A DNA stretch of 64,000 nt from Flavobacterium plurextorum (GCF_002217395.1 NZ_MUHD01000004.1:157625-221624); one strand, 5' to 3'. Shown: positions 1 to 9,445, counted from the stretch's first letter. Notes: generated by a model from the sequence alone, not told the origin. Numbers and translations: made by a program.

Positions 1-603
1 CACGGTTTTGGTACTCTTGGAAAAACAGGTGCTGGAGCAGGTGAGGAGCAGGGAGTTCAAGACGATATTGATGTTTACTTCTCGACTTTTGCAAAATCAA
101 TGGCTAATATTGGTGCTTTCGTTGCAGCAGATAAAAATATTATTGATTATTTAAAATACAACTTACGTTCGCAAATGTTTGCTAAAGCGCTTCCGATGAT
201 CCAAACAATTGGTTCATTGAAACGTTTAGAATTATTGCGTAATTCATCTTCAATCAAAGATAAACTTTGGGAAAATGTAAATGCATTGCAAAACGGACTT
301 AAAGATAAAGGGTTTAATATTGGTGATACAAACACTTGTATTACACCAGTTTATTTAGAAGGAAGTATTCCTGAAGCAATGGTAATGGTAAACGATTTAA
401 GAGAAAATTACGGTATTTTCCTTTCTATTGTTGTTTATCCAGTTATCCCTAAAGGAATTATTTTGTTAAGAATGATTCCAACAGCTTCACATACTTTAGC
501 TGATATTGAAGAAACATTAACTGCATTTGAAGCGATTCGTGAAAAATTAGTTAGCGGAACTTATAAAGAAATTGCAGAGCGTACAACTGTTGACGTTTCG
601 TAG
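1..603 (+). CDS. PLP-dependent alpha-oxoamine synthase family acyltransferase, C-terminal part (sphingolipid/sulfonolipid type)
   Basis: The reading frame is open from base 1, so the start lies left of the window; about 200 residues remain. It opens with His-Gly-Phe-Gly, the segment just after the Asp that holds the PLP pyridine nitrogen, and continues to TFAKSMA, whose Lys is the expected PLP Schiff-base lysine of the KBL/AONS/serine palmitoyltransferase family. These enzymes condense an amino acid with an acyl-CoA and release CO2. In Bacteroidota this subfamily makes the sphingoid base 3-ketosphinganine (from serine) or capnine (from cysteate) for sulfonolipids. I cannot decide between serine palmitoyltransferase, cysteate acyltransferase and glycine C-acetyltransferase from the C-terminal half alone. 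A strong terminator follows directly. Confidence 0.75.
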   Translation, partial: HGFGTLGKTGAGAGEEQGVQDDIDVYFSTFAKSMANIGAFVAADKNIIDYLKYNLRSQMFAKALPMIQTIGSLKRLELLRNSSSIKDKLWENVNALQNGLKDKGFNIGDTNTCITPVYLEGSIPEAMVMVNDLRENYGIFLSIVVYPVIPKGIILLRMIPTASHTLADIEETLTAFEAIREKLVSGTYKEIAERTTVDVS

Positions 604-643
604 TTAATTTAAAAAATAATATTTCCTTAAATGGAAATTATGT

Positions 644-680
644 AAAAAAATCCATTCCGTTATACGAATGGATTTTTTTT
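644..680. terminator. rho-independent terminator after the acyltransferase gene
   Basis: A perfect hairpin (arms AAATCCATTC and GAATGGATTT, loop about 8 nt) is bordered by an A run on the left and a run of eight T on the right. Its stem is nearly the same as that of the terminator at 1228-1263. Confidence 0.85.
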
Positions 681-694
681 ATTTGAAGTAACTT

Positions 695-702
695 TAAATT
701 TG
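695..702 (+). promoter_or_regulatory. candidate -7 box for the lipoprotein gene at 728
   Basis: TAAATTTG fits the Bacteroidota -7 consensus TAnnTTTG and lies 26 bases before the ATG. No TTG is found at the usual 17-23 base spacing, so only half of the consensus is present. Confidence 0.4.
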
Positions 703-727
703 TAATCAGAAAATAAAATGAATAATT

Positions 728-1210
728 ATGAAAAAGCTACTTATACTAACGACTCTAATTTTGATTGTTTTTGTTTCTTGTAAAAAAACAGCAGATACAG
801 AGCCGGTTCAAATTGCTCCAAACGCTCCAAAAGAGGTTCAAATAGAAGAACCTGCAGGTGATCAATGTTATGCTTTAAGAGCAAATGGCAATGTGATTGA
901 ATTGAGTTTTAATGTAAACTCGCACCAAGAGGTAAATGGAAAATTACATTACAGTATATCTGGAAAAGATAAAAATGAAGGAACTTTAATTGGAAACATG
1001 AAAGGCGATACGCTTATCGCTGATTATACTTTTACTTCAGAAGGAGTTTCATCTGTGCGAGAAGTTGCATTCCTGCAAAAAGACGGAGCGTTAATAGAAG
1101 GATTTGGAGATGTTATTCAAGCTAATGATAAAGTGACTTTTAAGGATAAAACCAAACTGAAGTTTGATCAAAAAAACACATTGACTAAGACAGATTGTAA
1201 AGTAGAATAG
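728..1210 (+). CDS. small lipoprotein of unknown function
   Basis: 160 residues. The N-terminus is a lipoprotein signal peptide with lipobox FVSC and lipidated Cys18 followed by Lys-Lys. The mature part is hydrophilic, beta-rich in look, and has two further Cys residues (in DQCYAL and near the C-terminus in TDCK) that could form a disulfide. I do not recognise a family beyond the general small flavobacterial lipoprotein type. It is a single-gene unit, bounded by terminators on both sides, with its own likely -7 box. It should sit in the outer or inner membrane facing the periplasm, or be exposed at the surface; there is no clear acidic surface-export signal after the Cys. Confidence 0.7.
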   Translation: MKKLLILTTLILIVFVSCKKTADTEPVQIAPNAPKEVQIEEPAGDQCYALRANGNVIELSFNVNSHQEVNGKLHYSISGKDKNEGTLIGNMKGDTLIADYTFTSEGVSSVREVAFLQKDGALIEGFGDVIQANDKVTFKDKTKLKFDQKNTLTKTDCKVE

Positions 1211-1227
1211 TAAAATGTTATTGATAC

Positions 1228-1263
1228 AAAAAATCCATTCGTTTATTGCGAATGGATTTTTTT
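1228..1263. terminator. bidirectional terminator between the lipoprotein gene and the GNAT gene
   Basis: A hairpin with arms AAAAATCCATTCG and CGAATGGATTTTT and a 6-7 nt loop ends in a T run on each strand. It lies between convergent genes and can serve both. Confidence 0.85.
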
Positions 1264-1303
1264 ATGTTTCAAATCAGATATTGATTTTTGTAACTAAAGA
1301 TCT

Positions 1304-2422
1304 TTAAAGGTATTTCAAATATGTTTTTCTTTGACAGTGAATTTTTGGATCAAAGTTTTTCCATAGTAAATGAATGGCAGTATTCTCAGCTAATTCTGGA
1401 GTTCTGATGCAATTTACAATTCCTTTTTCAGAGAAAGTTTTGAAATATTCATCAAAAATAATTGCCGTAACTCCTTTATTTTGGTAATCAGGATGAACGC
1501 CGATAAGATAAAAGACTACATCTTTACTTTTCTTTCTTGCTTTTAAAAGATGAAGAAAACCAAAAGGAAAAAGTTTTCCTTTCGCCTTTTGTAAAGCTTC
1601 AGTAAAACTTGGCATAACAATACTGAAAGCTACTAAATTATCATCTTTATCGACTACAAATTTTATATATTCAGGATTGATAAAACTGATGTATTTCTTT
1701 TTAAAATACTCCTTCTGAACATCTGAAATTGCAACAAATGAAGCTAATTTTGCATATGATTCATTAAACAAATCAAACATTTTGTCGACATGCGGCATAA
1801 TATCTTTTGTTTTAGTGAAATTTAAAGCCCTAAGTTCATAACGTTTTTTAATTAAAGCCTGTGCTTTAAGGAAAAATTCTGGTTTTACATTCGAAAAAGG
1901 AAATATGCTTTCGATATATTCTTTTTCAACCTGAAAGCCTAGTTTCTCAAAATGAGTTACATAATACGGATTGTTGTACCAAGTAATCATCGTTCCCATT
2001 TGATCAAAACCTTCTGTAAGAACACCAACTTTGTCTAAATTAGAGAAACCCATCGGACCTTCTGTATGCTCAAGATTATGTTTTCGTCCTAACTCATATA
2101 CTTTTTCAAGCAGTGCTTTTGTAACTTCTATGTCATCAATTACATCAAACCATCCAAAGCGAACTTTTCTTTTATGTTGATTATTTACTTCGGTCCAATT
2201 GATAATTGCTGTAATTCTTCCCACAATTTCATTGTCTTTATAAGCAAGATAAAAGTAAGCTTCGGCATTATCAAATGCAGGATTTTTTGTTTTATCAAAA
2301 GACTCTAGTTCATCAGCAATAATAGGCGGCACCCAATATGGATTGTCTTTGTATAATGAAAACGGAAATTTGATATATTCGGTTAGTTCTTTTTTAGTTT
2401 TAGCTTCTTTAATTGTAATCAT
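1304..2422 (-). CDS. GNAT-fold N-acetyltransferase-like protein
   Basis: 372 residues, soluble, with no signal peptide. The N-terminal half opens with a GNAT-like strand pattern (residues about 1-80, with YLAYKDNEIVGRI, the usual beta4 region). The C-terminal half carries a second GNAT-like region (LIGVHPDYQNKGVTAIIFDEY, an acetyl-CoA pyrophosphate-loop type motif Q-x-x-G-V/x-x). A duplicated GNAT fold of this length is common in Bacteroidota and its substrate is not known. The gene is followed in reverse by the outer-membrane protein gene at 2474-3442; the 51-base gap suggests one transcript with that gene first. The ATG start agrees with the first conserved residues. Confidence 0.65.
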   Translation of the reverse strand: MITIKEAKTKKELTEYIKFPFSLYKDNPYWVPPIIADELESFDKTKNPAFDNAEAYFYLAYKDNEIVGRITAIINWTEVNNQHKRKVRFGWFDVIDDIEVTKALLEKVYELGRKHNLEHTEGPMGFSNLDKVGVLTEGFDQMGTMITWYNNPYYVTHFEKLGFQVEKEYIESIFPFSNVKPEFFLKAQALIKKRYELRALNFTKTKDIMPHVDKMFDLFNESYAKLASFVAISDVQKEYFKKKYISFINPEYIKFVVDKDDNLVAFSIVMPSFTEALQKAKGKLFPFGFLHLLKARKKSKDVVFYLIGVHPDYQNKGVTAIIFDEYFKTFSEKGIVNCIRTPELAENTAIHLLWKNFDPKIHCQRKTYLKYL

Positions 2423-2473
2423 TAAGGTGGTATTATAAAAAATCCCTTAGTTAGAGAGTTTGGTTATTAAAAT

Positions 2474-3442
2474 TTATTCGTATTTAGCTTTGCGTTTTCT
2501 TTCTCTTGCCTGATAATCGATTTCTTTTTCATTGTCAGGATTCTTTTTAGCTCTTTCATTATTTTTAACCTCGATTTGTTTTTCTTTATACCATCCGTCG
2601 TAACGCCAAGAAAAACCTACACCGCCATATAAAACGGATGGAGTGTTTTTAAAATTAGTACTTATCGAAGCATCGATCTGCATATTTGGCGATAAAAGAT
2701 ACGCCGCACCGCCGCGAACGATTGCATCGCTGTAGAAATCGCTTTTGTATCCTTGATTTTCAACAAAGCCAGACCATTTAGCATTAAATCCGTGTGTTAA
2801 GGTTAATATGTAACCATAACTTGGGTAATCAGTTCCAATATAATCTGCAATAATATTGGTTACAAAAACCCATCTTCCGCCTCCAAAAAGATTTTGTGTT
2901 ACCAAAGCTACTTTTGGCGAAATTTCGCTGTTAGGAGAGAAATAATAAGGATTGTTTGCGCCAATAAAATTTGCCCCTGCAAACACAGAAACTGCTGGAA
3001 TTAATTCACGCCATTTAAAACTGCGATTAGCTCTATAGCTGTAGATGTTTACTTCGTCTTTGTAGTTCTTGTAAGGATCATAAATCAAATATTTGGCTCC
3101 CAAAACAGTTTGTCTGAAATTATTTTTTTTGTAGCTGGTGTATGGAGTATCAAAGTTTTCCATTTGATATTGCAAATCAACAATAAATTCTAACTGTTCC
3201 AGAAAAGCACCATATCTAATAGTAAAATCGGTGCCAAAACCACTCGCGTCGTAGTTTAGTAAATCATGTTTTTCTTTAATGCCATAAACACCAATTTCTG
3301 CTTGAATAACAGATTTTCCAACTGCATAAGCAGACATAGTTTCGCCAGGTCTATTTGAGTTTATTACATCAGTATATTGAGCAAAGAAAAATTGTGGTAT
3401 TAAAAGAAGAGATGTAGAAAGTAAGTTTTTAATTTTCAACAT
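2474..3442 (-). CDS. outer-membrane beta-barrel protein, phenol-degradation MetA-like transporter type
   Basis: 322 residues with a Sec signal peptide (hydrophobic residues 8-20, cleavage near FFFAQ). The mature start TDVINSNRPGETMSAYAVGKS and the repeated aromatic, alternating strands resemble the putative outer-membrane transporters of the MetA-pathway-of-phenol-degradation type (Pfam Phenol_MetA_deg); this is recognition by pattern, not by search. The last 40 residues are strongly charged (Lys/Arg/Glu) and may form a periplasmic tail. The -7-like box on the minus strand at 3479-3486 would give a short leader. It is probably co-transcribed with the GNAT gene downstream. Confidence 0.6.
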   Translation of the reverse strand: MLKIKNLLSTSLLLIPQFFFAQYTDVINSNRPGETMSAYAVGKSVIQAEIGVYGIKEKHDLLNYDASGFGTDFTIRYGAFLEQLEFIVDLQYQMENFDTPYTSYKKNNFRQTVLGAKYLIYDPYKNYKDEVNIYSYRANRSFKWRELIPAVSVFAGANFIGANNPYYFSPNSEISPKVALVTQNLFGGGRWVFVTNIIADYIGTDYPSYGYILTLTHGFNAKWSGFVENQGYKSDFYSDAIVRGGAAYLLSPNMQIDASISTNFKNTPSVLYGGVGFSWRYDGWYKEKQIEVKNNERAKKNPDNEKEIDYQARERKRKAKYE

Positions 3443-3478
3443 AAATGTATTTTTTGATTAAAAAGCTATAACGCATTT

Positions 3479-3486
3479 CAAATGTA
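3479..3486 (-). promoter_or_regulatory. candidate -7 box for the outer-membrane protein gene
   Basis: On the minus strand the sequence is TACATTTG, a match to TAnnTTTG, 37 bases before the ATG at 3442. No TTG stands at the right distance upstream. Confidence 0.4.
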
Positions 3487-3566
3487 CTATATTTTATTAT
3501 TTATTTAAGATTGATATTTTAATTTTAAACAATGGATTTATTAATTTTGACAAAAATTATACAATT

Positions 3567-3854
3567 ATGCAAGAAGCATCTTTTTCAGGTTTAATAAAAG
3601 CTATATGTTATATAATAGCATTTTATTATATTTTTAAATTTTTAGCTAGAATCTTTTTGCCAGTATTGGTAAAAAAAGCAGTTGAAAAAGCAGGAGAAAA
3701 TTTTCAGAGACAACAACAATATAGTCAAGATAATTCTTGGCAGCAAACTCGTAACACTACAAAAGATGAGATAATCATCGATACCGCTAATGCAAAAAAT
3801 CCTCGTGAAACCAAAAAGGTTGGGGACTATGTTGATTACGAAGAAATAGATTAA
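3567..3854 (+). CDS. DUF4834 family membrane-anchored protein
   Basis: 95 residues. One or two hydrophobic helices (residues 9-38) are followed by a Gln-rich, then acidic, soluble tail ending in GDYVDYEEID. This is the pattern of DUF4834, a Bacteroidota family usually found just before a YfhO gene, as here. Its function is unknown. A -7-like TAATTTTG lies at 3542-3549, 17 bases ahead of the ATG, which leaves a very short leader. It is likely the first gene of a run through 9445. Confidence 0.7.
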   Translation: MQEASFSGLIKAICYIIAFYYIFKFLARIFLPVLVKKAVEKAGENFQRQQQYSQDNSWQQTRNTTKDEIIIDTANAKNPRETKKVGDYVDYEEID

Positions 3855-3903
3855 GTTTGTATCCTAAAAAATAGGATTCATCATTTAACCAAACCTGCCA
3901 AAA

Positions 3904-6339
3904 TTGAAAATAGTAAATAAGTTCTATCCGCATGCCCTTGTAATTCTGGGTTTTATTCTTGTATCATTAGTTTATTTTTATCCAGTTCTGCAAGGAAAAC
4001 AGATTTTTCAGTCAGATATTGCTCAATATACCGGAATGGCAAAAGAGCAGAATGACTTCAGGGCTGCTGAACATACTGAACCTTATTGGACAAATTCTGC
4101 TTTTGGAGGAATGCCTACTTATCAGTTAGGAGCAAATTATCCTAATGATTTTATTGGCAAAATTGATGACGTTTTACGTTTTTTACCGCGTCCTGCAGAT
4201 TATCTGTTTCTATATTTCTTTGGGTTTTATGGTTTGTTATTGGTTTTAAAAACAGATCCATTAAAAGCTTTTATAGGCGCACTTGCCTTTGGTTTCTCAA
4301 CTTATTTAATTATAATCCTTGGAGTTGGTCATAATGCAAAAGCGCATGCAATTGCATATATGCCGCTGGTTATTGCTGGATTTATACTCGTTTTTCAAAA
4401 AAAATATATTTGGGGAGGATTGCTCACCATGTTTGCGGTTGCATTAGAAATTAATGCCAACCACTTTCAAATGACCTATTATTTATTGATTTTCTTATTG
4501 ATACTTTCAGGTTATTTTGCTTTTACTTTTATAAAGAATAAAGAATATAAACCGTTATTAATTTCAATTGGTACATTGGTTGTAGCGGGAATTTTTGCTA
4601 TTGGAGCAAATGCCGCTAATTTAATGGCAACCAGCGAATATGCAAAGTATAGTATTCGTGATAAAAGCGAGTTAACTTTTAATCCTGACGGATCTAAAAA
4701 TGAAACAACTGCATCAATGACAACAGACTATATTACGGAATATAGTTATGGAATTGCTGAAAGTTTAAACTTAATTGCGCCAAGAATTTTTGGTGGTTCC
4801 AGTCATGAAAATGTTGGTGTCGACAGCAGAATGTATTCGTTTATGCTAGAGCAGGGAGTACCAGCTAGTCAGGCAGAAGATTTTGTGTCAGGAATGCCGA
4901 CGTATTGGGGAGATCAACCAATCGTTTCTGCTCCGGCTTATATTGGAGTTGTAGTTTTCTTTTTGGCAGTTTTAGCTTTATTTATTGATGAGAGAAAAAT
5001 TAAATATGTATTCCTTACCGGAGCATTATTTACATTAGTGCTTTCTTGGGGGAAAAACTTTTCACTGCTGACAGACTTTTTTATCGAATATGTTCCAATG
5101 TACGATAAGTTTAGAGCAGTATCTTCTATTCAGGTAATTTTAGAATTATGCTTCCCTGTACTTGCAGTAATGGGATTACAATCTTTCTTTAAAGCTAAAG
5201 AAGAACCGAAACTACAGCAAAAAGCTTTAATTCAAACAGGTGTTTTTGGTTTAGGGATCATTGCGATTTTAGTAATTGCAAAAAGTTCTTTCCATTTTAC
5301 AGGAATGAATGACAAATACTTCTTAGACAGTTATGGACCTGCTTTTGTTGATGCTTTAAAAGAAGATAGAATGTCTCTGTATTCAGCAGATTTACTTCGT
5401 TCAGGATTTTTTATTGTAGTTACATTTGGAGTTTTATGGTTATTTATAAAAAATAAATTTTCACAGACTACAGCTTTAATCATTGTTGCCGTATTGATGA
5501 TTTTTGACTTGTTCTTTGTAGATAAAAAATATGTTTCGGCTAAAGATTTTGTTAGTCCAGTTCAAATTGCAGCTCCATTTCAGGAAACACCTACAGATAC
5601 ACAAATTTTAAAAGATACTTCAGTATATCGTGTTTTTGATCCGCAAGGACAATTGCAGGGAAGATCATCTTATTTTCATAAAACAATTGGTGGATATAGT
5701 GCAGTAAGACCTAGAAGAATGCAGCAGTTATATGATTACCAAATTGCCAAAAATAATTTAGAGATACTTAATATGTTGAATGTTAAGTATGTTATTCAAG
5801 CAGATAAAGATGGAAATCAAATTCCTACGATTAATCCTGATGCAAATGGAAACGCTTGGTTTGTAAGTTCAGTAAAACTTGTAAATAAACCAGACGATGT
5901 AATGAAAGCTTTAAATTATATTGATACTAAAAAAGTTGCAGTATTCAATGTTCGTGAACATGAAGGTAAATTTAGAAATGCCCGATTGAAAAAACAATGG
6001 GATACAACTGGAACAATTAAAGTAGTAGAATATAAACCAAACTATATTAAATACCAATCAGATAGTAAAGGCGATGCTTTGGCTGTTTTCTCTGAGATGT
6101 ATTATAAAAATGGCTGGAATGCTTATGTTGATGGTCAATTGACAGATCATTTTCCTGTTGATTATGTTTTGAGAGCTATGGAAGTTCCTGCAGGAAAACA
6201 TACAATTGAGTTTAAGTTTGAGCCTCAGGTTATAAAAACTGGAGGAGTAATTAACTTAGCTAGTTCAATAGGAATGATATTGCTTTTAATTGGCGGAATT
6301 TATTTTGAACGTAAGAAGTCTCGTGAACAATCTAAGTAA
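3904..6339 (+). CDS. YfhO family multi-spanning membrane protein
   Basis: 811 residues with about 12-14 predicted transmembrane segments, the first at residues 9-28, and a soluble C-terminal domain from about 620 to 785 before a last helix at about 788-803. YfhO proteins have a GT-C-like architecture; in Firmicutes a YfhO protein takes part in glycosylating teichoic acids. In Bacteroidota the substrate is unknown, and the place next to a GT4 glycosyltransferase and a Wzx-like flippase suggests surface glycan or lipid glycosylation (inference). The start is TTG at 3904, because an in-frame stop at 3886-3888 leaves no upstream ATG. It is 49 bases after DUF4834. Confidence 0.8.
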   Translation: MKIVNKFYPHALVILGFILVSLVYFYPVLQGKQIFQSDIAQYTGMAKEQNDFRAAEHTEPYWTNSAFGGMPTYQLGANYPNDFIGKIDDVLRFLPRPADYLFLYFFGFYGLLLVLKTDPLKAFIGALAFGFSTYLIIILGVGHNAKAHAIAYMPLVIAGFILVFQKKYIWGGLLTMFAVALEINANHFQMTYYLLIFLLILSGYFAFTFIKNKEYKPLLISIGTLVVAGIFAIGANAANLMATSEYAKYSIRDKSELTFNPDGSKNETTASMTTDYITEYSYGIAESLNLIAPRIFGGSSHENVGVDSRMYSFMLEQGVPASQAEDFVSGMPTYWGDQPIVSAPAYIGVVVFFLAVLALFIDERKIKYVFLTGALFTLVLSWGKNFSLLTDFFIEYVPMYDKFRAVSSIQVILELCFPVLAVMGLQSFFKAKEEPKLQQKALIQTGVFGLGIIAILVIAKSSFHFTGMNDKYFLDSYGPAFVDALKEDRMSLYSADLLRSGFFIVVTFGVLWLFIKNKFSQTTALIIVAVLMIFDLFFVDKKYVSAKDFVSPVQIAAPFQETPTDTQILKDTSVYRVFDPQGQLQGRSSYFHKTIGGYSAVRPRRMQQLYDYQIAKNNLEILNMLNVKYVIQADKDGNQIPTINPDANGNAWFVSSVKLVNKPDDVMKALNYIDTKKVAVFNVREHEGKFRNARLKKQWDTTGTIKVVEYKPNYIKYQSDSKGDALAVFSEMYYKNGWNAYVDGQLTDHFPVDYVLRAMEVPAGKHTIEFKFEPQVIKTGGVINLASSIGMILLLIGGIYFERKKSREQSK

Positions 6340-6356
6340 TAGGCTTTGGTTTTAAA

Positions 6357-6608
6357 ATGAAACTCTCTAAGATTCTTAAAATTGTTCTTTTTCTCATTTT
6401 TGATTTAGTAATATATATTTTTTGCGGAATCTATATGATGGGTTATGATGATTTTTATGATGAAAGTCAAGGAGAATATTTTAGTTTTTCAAGTATGAAA
6501 ACGGAATATAAAATTGTCTGGACATTTTATAACTTGTGGATAGTTTTAAATTGTTTGCTTTTCCTTTGTATCATTTATAGAGTATTTAAGAAATTAGCTT
6601 TGAAATAA
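6357..6608 (+). CDS. small two-helix membrane protein
   Basis: 83 residues with two hydrophobic helices (about 5-27 and 53-75) separated by an acidic, aromatic loop (GYDDFYDE). It begins 17 bases after the YfhO stop and is followed 40 bases later by a glycosyltransferase, so it is probably in the same transcript. I do not recognise a family. The ORF is short but the reading frame is unbroken, and the coding bias (AT-ending codons) matches its neighbours. Confidence 0.55.
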   Translation: MKLSKILKIVLFLIFDLVIYIFCGIYMMGYDDFYDESQGEYFSFSSMKTEYKIVWTFYNLWIVLNCLLFLCIIYRVFKKLALK

Positions 6609-6648
6609 CGTCTAAATATTTACACTTTTAAACAATAAACAATTTTCC

Positions 6649-7938
6649 TTGGAACAAAAGAAGCTCTTAATTATTACGTACTATTTTCCACCAGCAGGAG
6701 GACCGGGAGTACAGCGTTGGTTGAAATTTGTAAAATATCTTCCTGAATTTGATGTTCAACCTATTGTTTATGTTCCAGAGAATCCAACTTATCCAATTGT
6801 AGATGAAGGTTTGGTAAGTGAAATATCTGATAAAGTAATTGTATTAAAGAATAAAATTTGGGAGCCTTATCAATTGGCTTCTATTTTTTCAAAAAATAAA
6901 ACGAAGAAGATAAGCTCGGGAATTTTTCCGCATAAAAAAAAGCAGACATTTTTAGATAAGACTTTTCTTTGGGTTCGTGGGAATCTTTTTATTCCTGATG
7001 CTCGTGTTTTTTGGGTAAAACCTTCTGTTTCCTATCTTGAAAAATATATTAAAGAGAATAATATTGATACAATTGTAACATCTGGACCGCCTCATAGTTT
7101 GCATTTAATTGGTTTAGAATTAAAAGAAAAACTAAACGTAAAATGGTTTGCAGATTTTCGTGATCCTTGGACAACGATTGGTTATCACAAATCACTTCGT
7201 TTGTCAAATTATGCTGCAAAAAAGCACAAAAATTTAGAACATAAAGTTCTTAATACTGCAGACACTATTATTGTAACAAGTAAAACTACAAAAACAGAAT
7301 TTCAGGCTATTACTAATAAACCAATATCGGTAATTACAAATGGTTATGATCTTGAGAAAGTAGAGAAAGAACCACTAGACACGAAGTTTACTCTAGCACA
7401 CATTGGTTCATTTTTATCAGAGAGAAATCCAAAATTTTTATGGGAATGTCTTGTTGAACTAGTTAACGAAATACCTGATTTTAAAAAGCATTTAGAAATT
7501 AAATTAATTGGCGCCGTAAGTCAGGAAGTTTTAGATTCGATTGAAGAATTTAAACTGAATGATTATTTGAATCTTTTGGGATATGTTTCGCATCACGAAG
7601 CTATAGCACATCAAAAAAAGTCACAGGTTTTACTTTTAATCGAAATAAACTCAGAGGACACTAAAAGTATTATACCAGGAAAATTGTTTGAATACATGGT
7701 CTCAAATCGACCAATAATTGCGATTGGTCCGCAAGGTTCTGATTTTGCAGCTATTATTACAGAAACCAATACAGGAGTATTTTTTGATTATTCTGAAAAA
7801 GTGAAACTAAAAAGTGTAATTTTGGACTTTTATAATCAATTTTTGGAAGGAAAATTACAATCTTATGGTGTTGGTTTACAGCAATATTCAAGAAAAAACC
7901 TTACCAAACAATTAGCACAGTTGATTAAAGAATCATAG
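6649..7938 (+). CDS. GT4-type glycosyltransferase
   Basis: 429 residues, cytoplasmic. The N-terminal domain begins YYFPPAGGPGVQRW, the glycine-rich GT-B acceptor loop typical of family 4 (FPP-x-GGPGVQR). The C-terminal Rossmann domain holds the donor site, with IPGKLFEYM and SNRPIIAIGP, the E-x7-E-like region that binds the nucleotide. The expected product is a glycosidic bond on a lipid-linked or surface glycan. The start is TTG at 6649; translation from here gives the usual short lead (Met-Glu-Gln-Lys-Lys) before the first beta strand. Neighbours (YfhO-like, Wzx-like) suggest a small surface-polysaccharide module. Confidence 0.8.
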   Translation: MEQKKLLIITYYFPPAGGPGVQRWLKFVKYLPEFDVQPIVYVPENPTYPIVDEGLVSEISDKVIVLKNKIWEPYQLASIFSKNKTKKISSGIFPHKKKQTFLDKTFLWVRGNLFIPDARVFWVKPSVSYLEKYIKENNIDTIVTSGPPHSLHLIGLELKEKLNVKWFADFRDPWTTIGYHKSLRLSNYAAKKHKNLEHKVLNTADTIIVTSKTTKTEFQAITNKPISVITNGYDLEKVEKEPLDTKFTLAHIGSFLSERNPKFLWECLVELVNEIPDFKKHLEIKLIGAVSQEVLDSIEEFKLNDYLNLLGYVSHHEAIAHQKKSQVLLLIEINSEDTKSIIPGKLFEYMVSNRPIIAIGPQGSDFAAIITETNTGVFFDYSEKVKLKSVILDFYNQFLEGKLQSYGVGLQQYSRKNLTKQLAQLIKES

Positions 7939-7975
7939 TACGCTAAATTTAAAATCTAAATTCATAAATCCGCAA

Positions 7976-9445
7976 ATGGGTATTGTCTTAAATCAGTCTT
8001 TCAAAAACACTATTATTACCTATATAGGTTTCGGAATTGGAGCCATTAATACGCTTTATTTGTATCCTGTTTTTTTGGGGGCAACCTTTTATGGTTTGAC
8101 TAATTATGTGACATCTTGTGCTAATGTAATTATGCCTTTGTTTGCGATTGGAATGCAAAATACTTTAGTCAAATTTTATTCGCAATATAAAACTGAAGAA
8201 GAAAAATCCCGTTTTTTATCCTTTACTGTTTTATTTCCTTTGCTGTTAATAATTCCAATTTTACTGATTGGTCTTGTTTTTTATGATGAGATTTTATTCT
8301 TCGTGTCAAAAAAGAACGCAATCGTAAAAAGTTATATATGGTTAATACCATTTATAGGCTTATGTATGGCATACTTTGAAATTTTTTATGCCTGGCTGCG
8401 AGTAAATATGCATTCTGTTTTTGGAAACTTTGTAAAAGAAGTTGGGTTGCGATTATTTTCATTATTTCTGTTAATAGGCGTTTATTACGATTGGCTTAGC
8501 GTAGAAGGTTTTGTGTACGCAACAGCAGGTTTATATTTTTTGGCATTCTTGATAACCATGTTATATGCATTCAGCATTCAGAAACCAACCTTTCAGTTTA
8601 CAATACCAACAAATACGAAAGAAATATTAATATATACCTTTTATATTATTTTATCAGGAAGTGTTGCTAATTTGCTTTTAGATGGTGATAAAATGATGTT
8701 GAATCAATATATGCAGATTGAAAATATTGCTTTCTATTCTGTAGCGACTTACATTGCTTTGGTAATTTCGGTGCCAAGTCGTGCGATGCATCAAATTGTT
8801 TATCCGATAACGGCAAAATTAATGCATGAAAATAAGTATGATGAATTGAATATACTTTATAAAAAAACTTCTATCAATTTACAAATGGTAGGCGGATTTG
8901 TAATGCTGTGTATTTTCGTCAACATTAATCAGCTTTACGAATTAGTGCCTAAAGAATACAGCGGAGGAATTTCAGTTGTATTTATGATTGGTTTATCAAA
9001 ATATTTCGACCTGATTTTAGGAAACAATAACGCCATTATTTTTAATACAAAATACTACCGAATGGTTTTGTATCTTGGATTGATGCTTGTAGTTCTTACT
9101 GTCATTTTAAACATGATTTTTATTCCAATTTTTGGAATCTTCGGTTCTGCTTTTGCAACTTTATTATCAATCACCTTATATAGTTTAGCAAAACTGCTTT
9201 TTGTGGTAAAGAAACTTCATTTGTATCCTTTTACAAAAGAAACAGTTTCATCAATTGTGTTAACTTTTGTACTGTTTCTATTGTTTTATTTCTGGGAATT
9301 TCCATTTTATCAATTGATTAGTATTGCTTTGAAATCAATTTTGGTAACCATTTTATATGTATACCTGAATTATAAGTTTAATATTTCACCGGATATTAAT
9401 AAAGTAATCGATACGATTTTAAAGAAAATAGGAATTAAAATTTAA
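7976..9445 (+). CDS. Wzx/MATE-like polysaccharide flippase
   Basis: 489 residues with 12-14 hydrophobic helices spread over the whole length, the layout of the polysaccharide transporter (PST, MVF/MATE superfamily) group. The N-terminal SFKNTIITYIGFGIGAINTL is typical for oligosaccharide flippases of Flavobacteria. It should move lipid-linked glycan units across the inner membrane. It starts 37 bases after the glycosyltransferase stop. Which glycan is exported cannot be told; the set lacks a polymerase and has only one transferase, so it may serve glycans started by genes elsewhere. Confidence 0.75.
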   Translation: MGIVLNQSFKNTIITYIGFGIGAINTLYLYPVFLGATFYGLTNYVTSCANVIMPLFAIGMQNTLVKFYSQYKTEEEKSRFLSFTVLFPLLLIIPILLIGLVFYDEILFFVSKKNAIVKSYIWLIPFIGLCMAYFEIFYAWLRVNMHSVFGNFVKEVGLRLFSLFLLIGVYYDWLSVEGFVYATAGLYFLAFLITMLYAFSIQKPTFQFTIPTNTKEILIYTFYIILSGSVANLLLDGDKMMLNQYMQIENIAFYSVATYIALVISVPSRAMHQIVYPITAKLMHENKYDELNILYKKTSINLQMVGGFVMLCIFVNINQLYELVPKEYSGGISVVFMIGLSKYFDLILGNNNAIIFNTKYYRMVLYLGLMLVVLTVILNMIFIPIFGIFGSAFATLLSITLYSLAKLLFVVKKLHLYPFTKETVSSIVLTFVLFLLFYFWEFPFYQLISIALKSILVTILYVYLNYKFNISPDINKVIDTILKKIGIKI

